Positions 1-8,452 of a stretch of 64,000 nucleotides of DNA are shown piece after piece. This DNA comes from Allobosea sp. (GTDB lineage Bacteria > Pseudomonadota > Alphaproteobacteria > Rhizobiales > Kaistiaceae): positions 233,594-297,593 of the forward strand of contig JAFKFV010000015.1 of the NCBI GenBank assembly GCA_017307955.1, written 5' to 3'. A program made the translations under genes and the position numbers. How positions within the stretch are numbered: position 1 is the first letter of the stretch; the number at the start of each line of letters is the position of its first letter. The notes beneath the pieces are model-generated. The model had not been told where the DNA came from. It was given only the letters and a program-made list of their open reading frames with translations, and did not search any database.

Positions 1-753
1 ACCGAGCAGTCGATCTGCCGGCTGATCGAGCAGGCGGCGGGCGCGGAATTGCTGCCGGTCGATTTCTTCACGCGCCTCATCTGGCGGGAAAGCTCGTTCC
101 GGGCAGGCGTCACCTCCTCGGCCGGCGCGCAGGGCATCGCCCAGTTCATGCCCGGCACCGCCACCGCGCGCGGCCTCGAGGACCCGTTCGATCCCGAACA
201 GGCGATCCCCGCCTCCGCGGCCTATCTCGCCGATCTCCGCGACCGTTTCGGCAATCTCGGCCTCGCCGCCGCGGCCTACAATGCCGGCCCGACCCGGCTT
301 TCCGGCTGGCTCAGCGGCGGCGGCTGGCTGCCGGGGGAGACGGAGGATTACGTGCTCTTCGTCACCGGACGCAGCGCCGCCGACTGGCGCGATAACGGCA
401 TCCGCCCGCCGAGCGACGACAAGGAGCGGCTGGCCGAGGACTGCGAGCGGACGGTCGCCTCGATCCGCACCTATGCGCCGCGCCTCATCGAGGGCGCCTA
501 TGCGCCTTATGGCGTGCAGCTCTCGGGGAATTTCTCCAAGGCCCGCGCAATCGCCTCCTACCAGCGGCAGCTGGCGCGCTTCCCCTCGGTGCTGGAGGGA
601 AGACCGACGCTCATCCTCGGCTCGCGCGGCGCCGGCCGCGGGCGGCGCGCCTTCTACCGCGTCCGTCTGCCCGCCGCCTCGATGCGCGAAGCGCGGTCGC
701 TCTGCGCCGAACTGAAGCGGGCCGGCGGCGCCTGCGTCGTGCTGCGCAACTGA
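1..753 (+). CDS. Lytic transglycosylase (SLT domain) with C-terminal SPOR domain, 5' end outside window
   Basis: The open frame runs in from the left edge, so the N-terminus, including any signal peptide, is missing. The first ~130 visible residues form a soluble lytic transglycosylase fold: the RESSF motif holds the likely catalytic Glu, followed by GIAQFMPGT and AAYNAGP, the classic goose-lysozyme-like signatures. The last ~80 residues (from GVQLSGNFSKARA to CVVLRN) look like a SPOR domain, which binds denuded septal peptidoglycan. The protein probably cleaves glycan strands in the periplasm. The family and the SPOR assignment are by motif; the substrate and division role are inferred. Confidence 0.85.
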   Translation, partial: TEQSICRLIEQAAGAELLPVDFFTRLIWRESSFRAGVTSSAGAQGIAQFMPGTATARGLEDPFDPEQAIPASAAYLADLRDRFGNLGLAAAAYNAGPTRLSGWLSGGGWLPGETEDYVLFVTGRSAADWRDNGIRPPSDDKERLAEDCERTVASIRTYAPRLIEGAYAPYGVQLSGNFSKARAIASYQRQLARFPSVLEGRPTLILGSRGAGRGRRAFYRVRLPAASMREARSLCAELKRAGGACVVLRN

Positions 754-803
754 GGGAGCGGGCGGGCGAGCCGCGCATTGGTGAGGACAATCGGAGAGCG
801 GGC

Positions 804-1337
804 ATGATCAGGCGGACCCTCCTTCTCGCGACGGCCATCGGGGCCGGTGTCGCGACCTCGCAGGCGCCGGAATTCGCGCAGCAATATCGCCAGCGCCTCG
901 GCGGCGCCGTCGACGAACTGCGCCGCATGGTGATGGATTTCGACCGCGATGCCGCGACGGCGGGCCTCGACCGCGGAAAGGCGATCGCGACCCTGCAGGG
1001 CGACGGTCAGCGCATCGTGCAGCTGCGCGGCGACAGCATCGCCGGCACCGTCGCCCGCTATGAGCGGCTCAGCGCCCAGCAACAGGCCTTCGAGGCGAGC
1101 GGACCGCTCGGCCGCATCGAGGCGGTGTTCTCGTCTCCGGACCCCGAACTGGTCGGCGCAACCTGGAACGTCTACGAGCCGGCGGTCCCGACGACGCTTG
1201 CCGGCGCCGTCACGGCGGGCATCGGCTTTCTCGCCGTCTATCTCCTCGCCGGCCTCGGCGCCATCGCCACGGGTCCGCTGCGGCGGCGAAGACGGAAGCT
1301 GCGCGAGCGCGAGGCGCTGGTCCGGGAGCGGGCGTGA
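804..1337 (+). CDS. DUF2937 family membrane protein
   Basis: This 177-residue protein starts at ATG 804 behind an appropriately spaced GGAGAG. It has a hydrophobic N-terminal segment (residues 1-20, possibly a signal anchor), a charged central helical part and one strong transmembrane segment around residues 130-155 (AGIGFLAVYLLAGLGAIATG), then a basic tail. This matches the DUF2937 family of small proteobacterial membrane proteins, whose function is unknown. It follows the transglycosylase gene by 50 bp on the same strand, so co-transcription is possible. The gene is followed by a large inverted repeat that probably ends transcription. Confidence 0.75.
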   Translation: MIRRTLLLATAIGAGVATSQAPEFAQQYRQRLGGAVDELRRMVMDFDRDAATAGLDRGKAIATLQGDGQRIVQLRGDSIAGTVARYERLSAQQQAFEASGPLGRIEAVFSSPDPELVGATWNVYEPAVPTTLAGAVTAGIGFLAVYLLAGLGAIATGPLRRRRRKLREREALVRERA

Positions 1338-1360
1338 GTTTGACAGGCTGGGTAACGGGG

Positions 1361-1489
1361 AAGAGCCCCCTCCCGGACCCTCCCCCGCTTTGCGGGAGAG
1401 GGAGTGCCAGAGGCCTTGCACTACGCCGATGAAGCCCCGAGCCCTCCCCTCTCTCCGCAAAGCGGGGGAGAGCTGGAGAGGGGGCTCTT
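1361..1489. repeat. Inverted pair of GC-rich palindromic repeats between convergent genes
   Basis: Two ~50-bp arms (1361-1410 and 1441-1489) are near-complementary: both share AAGAGCCCCCTC at the outer end and CTCCCCCGCTTTGCGG inside. Each arm also contains the short CCGCTTTGCGG core palindrome seen in related repeats at 14.4 kb and 50.75 kb. The element lies between the convergent DUF2937 and homospermidine synthase genes. As RNA it would form a long hairpin from either direction, so it may act as a bidirectional terminator or mRNA-stabilising structure. It resembles the dispersed intergenic palindromes of Hyphomicrobiales genomes. Confidence 0.75.
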
Positions 1490-1515
1490 GGGAACAAAGG
1501 AACTTCCGCCGTCCC

Positions 1516-2949
1516 CTACGAATGCACGAGCACGTTGCGGAACTGCCAGGGATCGCTCTCGTCGATGTCCTCGGGGAAGAAGCCGGGACGGTCGGTGAGC
1601 GGCGTCCAGTCGGTATAGACGCCCTCGACGGTGCCGAGATAGGGCCGCTGGATGCGCAGGCAGAAGTGATAGTCCATCTCGTCCGCCTCGACGATGCCGG
1701 CGGCCGGATGCTCGAGCGCCCAGACCATGCCGGCGATGACCGCCGAGGTCACCTGCATGCCGGTGGCGTTCTGGTAGGGCGCGTTCTGCCGGGCCTCGTC
1801 GATGGTGAGGCGCGAGCCATACCAGTAGGCGTTGAGCGCATGGCCATAGAGCAGCACGCCGAGCTCGTCGCGGCCGGCGATGATCTCTTCCTCGGAGAGG
1901 ATGTGGCGGCGGCTCTGCGCCTTGCCGGCGCGGCCGAACATCTCGTGCAGCGACAGCACGGCGTCGTTGGACGGGTGATAGGCATAGTGGCAGGTCGGCC
2001 GGTAGACGACCTTGCCCTCCTCGCGCACCGTGAAATGGTCCGCGATCGAGATCGCCTCGTTATGCGTCACGAGATAGCCGAGCTGCGGACCCGGCGTCGG
2101 GCACCAGGAGCGGACGCGCGTATCGGCGCCGGGGCCGAGCAGGAAGATCGCCGCGCCCGAGCCGGTGTCGTGGGCGCGGGCATGGTCGGGGATCCATTTC
2201 TCATGCGTGCCCCAGCCGAGCTCGGCCGGCTGCAGCCCTTCCGAGATGAAGCCGTCGACCGACCAGGTGTTGACGAAGGTGTCGAGCGGCTTCGGGTTGC
2301 GCGAGCGCTGCGTGTCGCGCTCGGCGATATGGATGCCCTTGACGCCGGTCGCCCGCATCAGCTCGGCCCATTCGCGGCGGCTCTTCGGCTCGTCGAACTC
2401 CATGCCGAGATCGCGCGCGACATCGAGCAGCGCGTGCTTGACGAACCACGAGACCATGCCGGGATTGGCGCCGCAGCAGGAAACGGCCGTCGGGCCGCCG
2501 GGATGGGCGCGCTTCTCGGCGAGCAGCTCCTCGCGCAGCGCATAGTTGGAGCGCGAGGCGGGATCGGCCTTGTGGTCGTAATAGAAGCCCGGCCACGGCT
2601 CGATGACCGTGTCGATATAGAGCGCGCCGAGTTCGCGCGTCAGCTTCATGATGTCGAGTGAGGAGGTGTCGACCGAAAGGTTGACGCAGAAGGCCTGGCC
2701 TTCGCCGCCGGTCAGCAGCGGCTGCAGCACCTCGCGATAGTTCTCGCGGGTCAGCGCGACCCTCACATGGCGCGCCCCGAAGGTCGCGAGCAATCCGGCA
2801 TTCTCGTCGCCCGGCTCGACGACGATCACCTGCGACCGGTCCAGGGCGAAGTGCCGTCGGATCAGGGGCAGGATGCCGCGTCCGATGGACCCGAAACCGA
2901 TGATCACCACGGGACCATCGATGCGACCATAGACCGGCCAGCTCGCCAT
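1516..2949 (-). CDS. hss: Homospermidine synthase
   Basis: A 477-residue cytosolic enzyme that makes sym-homospermidine, the main long polyamine of many Alphaproteobacteria, from putrescine units in an NAD-dependent transfer. The N-terminus carries a Rossmann dinucleotide motif (VIIGFGSIGRG, about residues 15-25), and the full length matches the bacterial homospermidine synthase family (saccharopine-dehydrogenase-like fold). The start at 2949 is supported by AAGGAG nine bases upstream. It lies downstream of the ornithine decarboxylase and a GNAT gene on the same strand; the decarboxylase would supply its putrescine. A hairpin terminator sits between the GNAT gene and hss, so hss may also have its own promoter. 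Confidence 0.95.
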   Translation of the reverse strand: MASWPVYGRIDGPVVIIGFGSIGRGILPLIRRHFALDRSQVIVVEPGDENAGLLATFGARHVRVALTRENYREVLQPLLTGGEGQAFCVNLSVDTSSLDIMKLTRELGALYIDTVIEPWPGFYYDHKADPASRSNYALREELLAEKRAHPGGPTAVSCCGANPGMVSWFVKHALLDVARDLGMEFDEPKSRREWAELMRATGVKGIHIAERDTQRSRNPKPLDTFVNTWSVDGFISEGLQPAELGWGTHEKWIPDHARAHDTGSGAAIFLLGPGADTRVRSWCPTPGPQLGYLVTHNEAISIADHFTVREEGKVVYRPTCHYAYHPSNDAVLSLHEMFGRAGKAQSRRHILSEEEIIAGRDELGVLLYGHALNAYWYGSRLTIDEARQNAPYQNATGMQVTSAVIAGMVWALEHPAAGIVEADEMDYHFCLRIQRPYLGTVEGVYTDWTPLTDRPGFFPEDIDESDPWQFRNVLVHS

Positions 2950-3014
2950 TTGGCAGTACTCCTTTCAGAACCAGACCCACCGTCAAAGGCGGGCAGATTA
3001 TCGTCCTTCTATGA

Positions 3015-3060
3015 CGAAAGAAAATGCATGCCGAACCGCCCGCCTTTCGGCGGACGGTTC
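3015..3060 (-). terminator. Rho-independent terminator after the GNAT gene
   Basis: Read on the minus strand, GAACCGTCCGCC, loop GAAA, GGCGGGCGGTTC forms a fully paired 12-bp stem (one G-U) at 3033-3060. It is followed a few bases later by a T-rich run (TTTTCTTTC, 3016-3024). It lies 20 bp downstream of the GNAT stop codon and before hss, so it would end or attenuate the odc-GNAT transcript. Confidence 0.7.
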
Positions 3061-3079
3061 TGAAGGCTTTGCAAGGGTT

Positions 3080-3649
3080 TCAGGCGGCGAGGCGAACCGG
3101 CTCGACCGCGCCGAAATCGGGCGCGCCGAAATCCGGACCGACGATCGACGGCGTCGCGAAGGCGCCGGTCGGCACCAGCATGCCGGCAGCGCCGGCGAGC
3201 GCGCCCTCGGCGAGTTCCAGCGCCAGGAAGCGGTTGCGGTCGACGGGGCCCGGCATCAGCAACCGACGGGTCAGGTCGAGGCTGAAGCCGAAGCGCGTGT
3301 AATAGGCGGCGTCTCCGACGAGAATCACCGCCTTGTGGCCGAGCATGCCGGCGCGCGACAGCGCCGAACGCATCAGCCGCGAGCCGACGCCCTCGCCCTG
3401 GCATTCCGGGGCGACGGCGAGCGGGCCGAGCAGCAGCGCGTCGCGGCCGCCGGCCGAGACGTTCCAGAGCCGAACCGAACCGACCAGCGCGTCGCCATCG
3501 CGGGCGACGAGCGCGAGCCCGTCGGCCGGCAGGCGACCTTCGCGGATGCGCTCGGAGCTCTTCAGGAAGCGCCCTTCGCCCATCGTCCGGTCGAGCAGGA
3601 GTTCACGGGCGCCGGCTTCCGCCGGCGCCTCAGCACCGATCAGGATCAT
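3080..3649 (-). CDS. GNAT family N-acetyltransferase
   Basis: A 189-residue protein with the GNAT acetyl-CoA pocket: the ALVGSVRLW strand, LGPLAVAPECQGEGVGSRLM (the Q/RxxGxG/A loop near residues 75-90) and a following helix, then GFSLDLTRRLLMPGP. It starts 13 bp after the ornithine decarboxylase stop, so the two are almost certainly one transcript. This gene order (decarboxylase, acetyltransferase, homospermidine synthase) recurs in related bacteria, which suggests but does not prove a polyamine-related substrate. The C-terminus has a short tandem PDFGAPDFGA. Confidence 0.85.
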   Translation of the reverse strand: MILIGAEAPAEAGARELLLDRTMGEGRFLKSSERIREGRLPADGLALVARDGDALVGSVRLWNVSAGGRDALLLGPLAVAPECQGEGVGSRLMRSALSRAGMLGHKAVILVGDAAYYTRFGFSLDLTRRLLMPGPVDRNRFLALELAEGALAGAAGMLVPTGAFATPSIVGPDFGAPDFGAVEPVRLAA

Positions 3650-3662
3650 GATGCGACGCCTT

Positions 3663-4796
3663 TCAGATCACGTAGGCGGCGAGCGGCTCGAAGCCGTTGA
3701 ACGCGACGGCCGAATAGGTCGTCGTGTAGGCGCCGGTGCCTTCGATCAGGACCTCGTCGCCGATCGAAAGCGTGACCGGCAGGTTGTACGGGGTCTTCTC
3801 GTAGAGCACGTCGGCCGAATCGCAGGTCGGGCCGGCGAGGATGCAGGGCTCGACCGCGTCGCCGTCATGAGCGGTGCGGATCGGGTAGCGGATCGACTCG
3901 TCCATCGTCTCGGCGAGGCCGCCGAACTTGCCGATGTCGAGATAGACCCAGCGCGGATCATCCTCGCGGTCGCTCTTCTTGGAGATGAGCACGACCTCGG
4001 ACTTGATGATGCCGGCATTGCCGACCATGCCGCGGCCCGGCTCGATGATCGTCTCCGGGATGCGATTGCCGAAATGCCGCTTCAGCGCCTGGTCGATCGA
4101 GGAACCATAGTTCTCGACACCCGGGACGGGCTTCAGGTAGCGGGTCGGGAAACCGCCGCCGAGATTGACCATCGACAGCTGGATGCCGCGCTCGGCAAGC
4201 GTTCCGAAGATGCCGGCGGCCGAGGCGAGCGCCCCGTCCCAGGCTTCGGTATTGCCCTGCTGCGAGCCGACATGGAACGAGATGCCATAGGCATGGAGGC
4301 CCAGCCGGTGCGCATGCTCGAGCACGCCGACAGCCATCTCGGGCTCGCAGCCGAACTTGCGCGACAGCGGCCATTCCGCGCCGGCGCCGTCGCAGAGGAT
4401 GCGGCAGAACACGCGCATGCCGGGAGCGGCGCGCGCCACCTTCTCGACCTCGACCTCGCAGTCGACCGAATAGAGCGAGATGCCGCGCTCGAAGGCAGCA
4501 GCGATGTCGCGCTCCTTCTTGATCGTGTTGCCGAAGGAGATGCGGTCCGGGGTCGCGCCGGCGGCCAGCGCCATGTCGATCTCGGCGACCGAGGCGCAGT
4601 CGAAATTCGAGCCGAGCGAGGCGAGCAGGCGCAGGATTTCCGGCGCCGGATTGGCCTTCACGGCATAGAAGATGCGCGTGTCGGGCATCGCATGCGCGAA
4701 GGCGAGGTAATTCTCCCGCACCACATCGAGATCGACCACGAGGCAGGGGCCTTCGGGGCGTCGGGTCGCGAGGAAGTCGATGATGCGAGCGGTCAT
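3663..4796 (-). CDS. odc: Ornithine (lysine/ornithine) decarboxylase, alanine-racemase fold
   Basis: A PLP-dependent decarboxylase of 377 residues, the size of the eukaryotic-type (group IV) ODC family used by Alphaproteobacteria. FYAVKANP places the Schiff-base lysine at Lys47. HVGSQ and GGGFPT are phosphate/PLP-binding elements, and GPTCDSAD (Cys325) supplies the active-site cysteine contributed across the dimer. It makes putrescine from ornithine (or cadaverine from lysine; the sequence alone does not settle preference) and should feed homospermidine synthase. A leader of about 500 bases with stable hairpins precedes it, suggesting control of the mRNA before translation. Confidence 0.93.
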   Translation of the reverse strand: MTARIIDFLATRRPEGPCLVVDLDVVRENYLAFAHAMPDTRIFYAVKANPAPEILRLLASLGSNFDCASVAEIDMALAAGATPDRISFGNTIKKERDIAAAFERGISLYSVDCEVEVEKVARAAPGMRVFCRILCDGAGAEWPLSRKFGCEPEMAVGVLEHAHRLGLHAYGISFHVGSQQGNTEAWDGALASAAGIFGTLAERGIQLSMVNLGGGFPTRYLKPVPGVENYGSSIDQALKRHFGNRIPETIIEPGRGMVGNAGIIKSEVVLISKKSDREDDPRWVYLDIGKFGGLAETMDESIRYPIRTAHDGDAVEPCILAGPTCDSADVLYEKTPYNLPVTLSIGDEVLIEGTGAYTTTYSAVAFNGFEPLAAYVI

Positions 4797-5291
4797 CTCG
4801 AGAAACTCCCGGTGGGCCAGCGAAAAGGCCCGATCAGCGTTGCGATACGGCGAAGCGGAGCCGAGCCCTCGCGCCGGCCGCTATGGACGCGGACCGGAGC
4901 GCTGACGAAGCGCCGTCTTGCCGGCGGAGCCGGCAGGTTTTCGCGGGTGACGGTCGTCAGGGATCGTCAGAAGGATCCGTGAGCGCCGCCGTCGCTTGGA
5001 GCGGGAAGACCCGATCCGCACGCCCGGCAAGGAAGTAGTGCCTCTTCAGTGACCACGGCCGATGGAGAGCCGCTAGAGACCAAAAAAGCCCGCTACGTCG
5101 TTGCTTCAAGTCGCGTCCTCCGCGGAGACGGAGTTCACCGGTTTCGCTTTCCGGCTGCCGACCTTTCCGGGATCGCTCCCGGACTCCTTCGTGGCCCTTT
5201 CGGGATCCACATGGGCGTCGCCCCGGCCTCTTGTCCGGAGCCCCACCGGTCGGCACGCAACCACAGGCACGTGCGATAATTGGGCAAGCGC
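4797..5291 (-). ncRNA. Long structured 5' leader of the decarboxylase gene, candidate speF-type RNA element
   Basis: About 490 bases without a credible gene separate the decarboxylase start from the promoter-like sequence at 5292-5320. On the minus strand it carries compact hairpins: CCGGGA-GCGA-UCCCGG (5167-5182, a 6-bp stem with a GNRA-type loop), CCGG-AAAGCGAAA-CCGG (5138-5154) and the palindrome CUCCGCGGAG (5117-5126). A conserved structured RNA called the speF motif is known upstream of alphaproteobacterial ornithine decarboxylase genes. The position and character fit, but I could not run a covariance model, so the identity is inference. Confidence 0.5.
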
Positions 5292-5320
5292 TAGGTATGA
5301 CGATCGCCCGTCGCATTCAA
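5292..5320 (-). promoter_or_regulatory. Candidate sigma-70 promoter for the decarboxylase leader
   Basis: On the minus strand TTGAAT (5315-5320) and TACCTA (5292-5297) are separated by exactly 17 bases. Transcription from here would start near 5285 and produce the structured leader. It is close to consensus for such a GC-rich genome but is not experimentally supported. Confidence 0.45.
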
Positions 5321-5567
5321 GCGGTTTTTGACCTCGCGCAAAGAAAATCTCGCGGCCTTGGCGCAGGCACGGAAAAACCCAGGAAACGCCTCACGAACCC
5401 ACGCTTTTCGCCCGGTCAACGCCCTCCTCCCGAGCCCGTTCCCGCAAAGCGCACACTGCCCTTCCCGCGGGCAGCGCCTGCCCGATCGCAGGGCAGCGGC
5501 GCGATTCGGCTTTTGGCGCCGCGCTCTATCCCGTAAGGAGGCTTTCGGCAGAATTCGGAGGCGCGTC

Positions 5568-7157
5568 GTGGTCGAGACAGTGGTCGGCGAAAAGGGAATG
5601 GTCGTGGCCCCGCACAGGGCGGCGTCCGAGACGGGGGCAGAGATTCTCCGCGCCGGCGGCAACGCCATCGAGGCGATGATCGGCATGGCGGCCACCATCG
5701 CCGTCGTCTATCCGCATATGAACGCCATCGGCGGCGACGGCTTCTGGCTGATCCGTGAGCCGGGTAAGGAACCGCGCTATATCGAGGCCTGTGGCGCCGC
5801 CGGAGCGGGAGCCTCGATCCGCGCCTATCGCGACAAGGGCCACGAGCGCATGCCGGTGCGCGGGCCCGACGCGGCGATCACGGTCGCCGGCGCCGTCTCG
5901 GGCTGGCACCTGGCGCATGAGCTCTCGAAGAGCCTCGGCGGCGCCCAGCATCCGAAGACGCTGCTGGCCGACGCGGTCGCCCATGCGAAGAACGGCATCT
6001 CGGTCACCCGCTCGCAGGCTCGCCTGACGGCGCTGCATCACGACGCGCTTGCCGCTGCGCCGGGCTTTGCCGACGTGTTCCTGCCGGAGGGCAAGCCGCC
6101 CGCGATCGGCGATACCATCCACCAGCCGCGCCTCGCCGACACGCTCGACCAATTGGCGCATGCCGGCTTCATGGATTTCTACCGCGGCGATGTCGGCAAG
6201 GCGCTTGCCGACGATCTGGAGCGCATCGGCAGCCCGGTGACGCGCGAGGATCTCGTGCGCCATGAAGCCCGTTTCCGCGCGCCGCTCTCGGTCGCGCTCG
6301 CCGATGCCACCGTCTACAACGCGCCGCCGCCGACCCAGGGCCTCGCCTCGCTGCTGATCCTCGGCATCTTCGAACGCCTCGGCGTCAGGCGCGGCGAGAG
6401 CTTCGAGCATATCCACGGGCTGGTCGAGGCGACCAAGCGCGCCTTCCTGCTGCGCGACAAGCATGTGACCGATCCGGTCTTCGCCGGCGATGTCTCGATC
6501 CATCTCTCGGAGCGCGTTCTGGCGCGCGAGGCGGCGGCGATCGACATGCGCCGCGCCGCGCCCTGGCCGCAGGTGGCGGAGAAGGGCGACACGGTCTGGA
6601 TGGGCGCCGTCGACAGCGAGGGCCTCGCCGTCTCCTATATCCAGTCGATCTTCTTCGAATTCGGCTCCGGCTGCGTGCTGCCGGCGACCGGCGTCACCTG
6701 GCAGAACCGCGGCTCGAGCTTCCATCTCGATCCCGCCGCCCGCAATCCGCTGGAGCCCGGCCGCAAGCCCTTCCATACGCTGAACCCTGCCCTCGCCCGC
6801 TTCAAGGATGGCCGCGTGATGCCCTATGGCACCATGGGCGGCGAGGGCCAGCCGCAGACCCAGGCCGCCGTCTTCACGCGCCATGCGCTGTTCGGCATGG
6901 ACCTCGCCGAGGCGATCGCAGCGCCGCGCTGGCTGCTCGGCCGCACCTGGGGCTCCGACCATCTGCATCTTCGCCTCGAGAACCGCTTCGATCCGGACCT
7001 CATCCTCGCGCTGGAGCAGGCCGGGCATGAGCTCGAGGTCATCGAGGAGGCCTATTCCGACACGATGGGCCATGCCGGCGCCATCGTGCGGCGCCGCGAC
7101 GGCCGCTCGTTCGGCGCCAGCGACCCGCGCTCAGACGGCGCCGCGATCGCCGCCTGA
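5568..7157 (+). CDS. Gamma-glutamyltransferase family protein (Ntn hydrolase)
   Basis: The protein has 529 residues if started at GTG 5568, which has CGGAG seven bases upstream; the frame stays open further 5' but without homology-like sequence. Opening residues (GMVVAPHRAASETGAEILRAGGNAIEA) are the standard GGT N-terminus. Family logic is autocleavage before a threonine: GDTVWMGAVD places the probable nucleophile at Thr342. TWQNRG, FHTLNP and GTMGGEGQPQTQA are further GGT signatures. There is no obvious signal peptide, so it is likely cytosolic, like the divergent GGT-like proteins, and its substrate need not be glutathione. The downstream amidase and LysR regulator on the same strand suggest a small catabolic unit. 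Confidence 0.88.
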   Translation: MVETVVGEKGMVVAPHRAASETGAEILRAGGNAIEAMIGMAATIAVVYPHMNAIGGDGFWLIREPGKEPRYIEACGAAGAGASIRAYRDKGHERMPVRGPDAAITVAGAVSGWHLAHELSKSLGGAQHPKTLLADAVAHAKNGISVTRSQARLTALHHDALAAAPGFADVFLPEGKPPAIGDTIHQPRLADTLDQLAHAGFMDFYRGDVGKALADDLERIGSPVTREDLVRHEARFRAPLSVALADATVYNAPPPTQGLASLLILGIFERLGVRRGESFEHIHGLVEATKRAFLLRDKHVTDPVFAGDVSIHLSERVLAREAAAIDMRRAAPWPQVAEKGDTVWMGAVDSEGLAVSYIQSIFFEFGSGCVLPATGVTWQNRGSSFHLDPAARNPLEPGRKPFHTLNPALARFKDGRVMPYGTMGGEGQPQTQAAVFTRHALFGMDLAEAIAAPRWLLGRTWGSDHLHLRLENRFDPDLILALEQAGHELEVIEEAYSDTMGHAGAIVRRRDGRSFGASDPRSDGAAIAA

Positions 7158-7259
7158 GCATTCCGGCCGGCCGCATTTGGCAGGCGGCCGGAAATCGGCG
7201 TATGAAACGATCCATCGTCGGCGTCGCCGGCGCTTCTCCTGATTGCAAAGCGCGGTTCC

Positions 7260-8444
7260 ATGCTCCTCGCCTTCGACCCGGTCGACGCCTTCCTGGACTA
7301 TCCCTCCGTTCCCGTCCCCGGTTCGCCCGACGGCCCGCTCAAGGGACTGACGCTCGCGGTCAAGGATCTCTACGACGTCGCGGGTTATCCGACCGGCGCT
7401 GGCCATCCGCTGGTCAGGGCGCAGAGCGCCGTCAAGACGACGACGGCCCCGGCGGTGCAGAAGCTGCTCGACGCCGGCGCGGCCTTTGTCGGCAAGACGC
7501 ATACCGACGAGTTCGCCTATTCGATGAACGGCGAGAATTTCCACTACGGCACGCCGGTCAATATCCGCGCCCCGGGCCGCATCCCGGGCGGATCGTCGTC
7601 GGGTTCGGCCGCCGCGGTCTCGGCCGGCCTGGTCGATATCGCGCTCGGCTCCGATACCGGCGGCTCGGTGCGCGCGCCGGCTTCCTATAACGGCTTGTTC
7701 GGCCTCCGCCCGACCTTCGATCGCATCGACATTTCGGGCGTGTTCCCGCTCGCCCATTCCTTCGACACGGTCGGCTGGTTCGCCCGCGACATCGACACCT
7801 TCGCCCGCGTCGCGCCGATCCTGCTCGGTGAAGACACGAGCGCAACGCCGCTCACCCGCTTCATCGTCGGCGACGACATCCATGCGTTGCTGCTCGGCGA
7901 CCTCGAGGAGGCCGCGATCCGCTCCGCGACGCCGCGCATCGCCGCGCAGCTGGAGCCCGCCGGCGCCGTGATCGTCGCGCCCGAGGGTCTCGCCGCCTGG
8001 CGCATGATCTTCCGCACCATGCAGGCCTATGAGGCCTGGCAGGCGCATGGCGACTGGATCCGCGCCAACGATCCCGTCTTCGGTCCCGGCGTGCGCGAGC
8101 GCTTCGAATGGGCCAGCCATGTGACGGCCGAGGAATACGACGCCGCCGGCCAGCGCCGCGCGCAGGTGCGCGAGCGGCTGCTCTCGCTGCTCGGCGACGA
8201 CACGGTGCTCGCCATCCCGACGACGCCCGGCATCGCGCCGCTGCGCGGCCTCGGCGGCGAGGAACTGGATTCCTACCGCAACCGCGCGCTGTCGATGCTC
8301 TGCTCGGCGGGCCTCGCAGGCCTGCCACAGATCAGCCTGCCGCTCGCCGAGCACGAGGGCTGCCCGCTCGGCGTCTCGCTGGTAGCGCCGCCCGGCCGCG
8401 ACCGCGCGCTGGTCGAGCTCGCCCGCCGCATCATGGCCGCATAG
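7260..8444 (+). CDS. Amidase signature family protein
   Basis: A 394-residue amidase with the Ser-cisSer-Lys triad of the family: Lys35 (LAVKDLYD), cis-Ser112 (GGSSSGSA) and nucleophile Ser136 (SDTGGSVRAP). The start at ATG 7260 lies 102 bp after the GGT-like gene. The sequence is shorter than GatA and lacks its C-terminal part, closer to small indoleacetamide/urea-amide hydrolase-like enzymes; the substrate is unknown. It ends 8 bp before the start of the LysR gene, so both are probably on one transcript and that regulator may control amide use. Confidence 0.88.
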   Translation: MLLAFDPVDAFLDYPSVPVPGSPDGPLKGLTLAVKDLYDVAGYPTGAGHPLVRAQSAVKTTTAPAVQKLLDAGAAFVGKTHTDEFAYSMNGENFHYGTPVNIRAPGRIPGGSSSGSAAAVSAGLVDIALGSDTGGSVRAPASYNGLFGLRPTFDRIDISGVFPLAHSFDTVGWFARDIDTFARVAPILLGEDTSATPLTRFIVGDDIHALLLGDLEEAAIRSATPRIAAQLEPAGAVIVAPEGLAAWRMIFRTMQAYEAWQAHGDWIRANDPVFGPGVRERFEWASHVTAEEYDAAGQRRAQVRERLLSLLGDDTVLAIPTTPGIAPLRGLGGEELDSYRNRALSMLCSAGLAGLPQISLPLAEHEGCPLGVSLVAPPGRDRALVELARRIMAA

Positions 8445-8452
8445 GGACGCCG

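Noticed and set aside
3560..3660. Link between the PDFGA motif in the GNAT protein and the PDFGAPA tail of the TRAP permease
   Set aside because: Short, low-complexity, and the nucleotide contexts differ; coincidence is more likely than a shared element.
4957..5316. 119-codon frame on the minus strand inside the decarboxylase leader
   Set aside because: No family features, no ribosome-binding site, and it overlaps the hairpins; better explained as untranslated leader.
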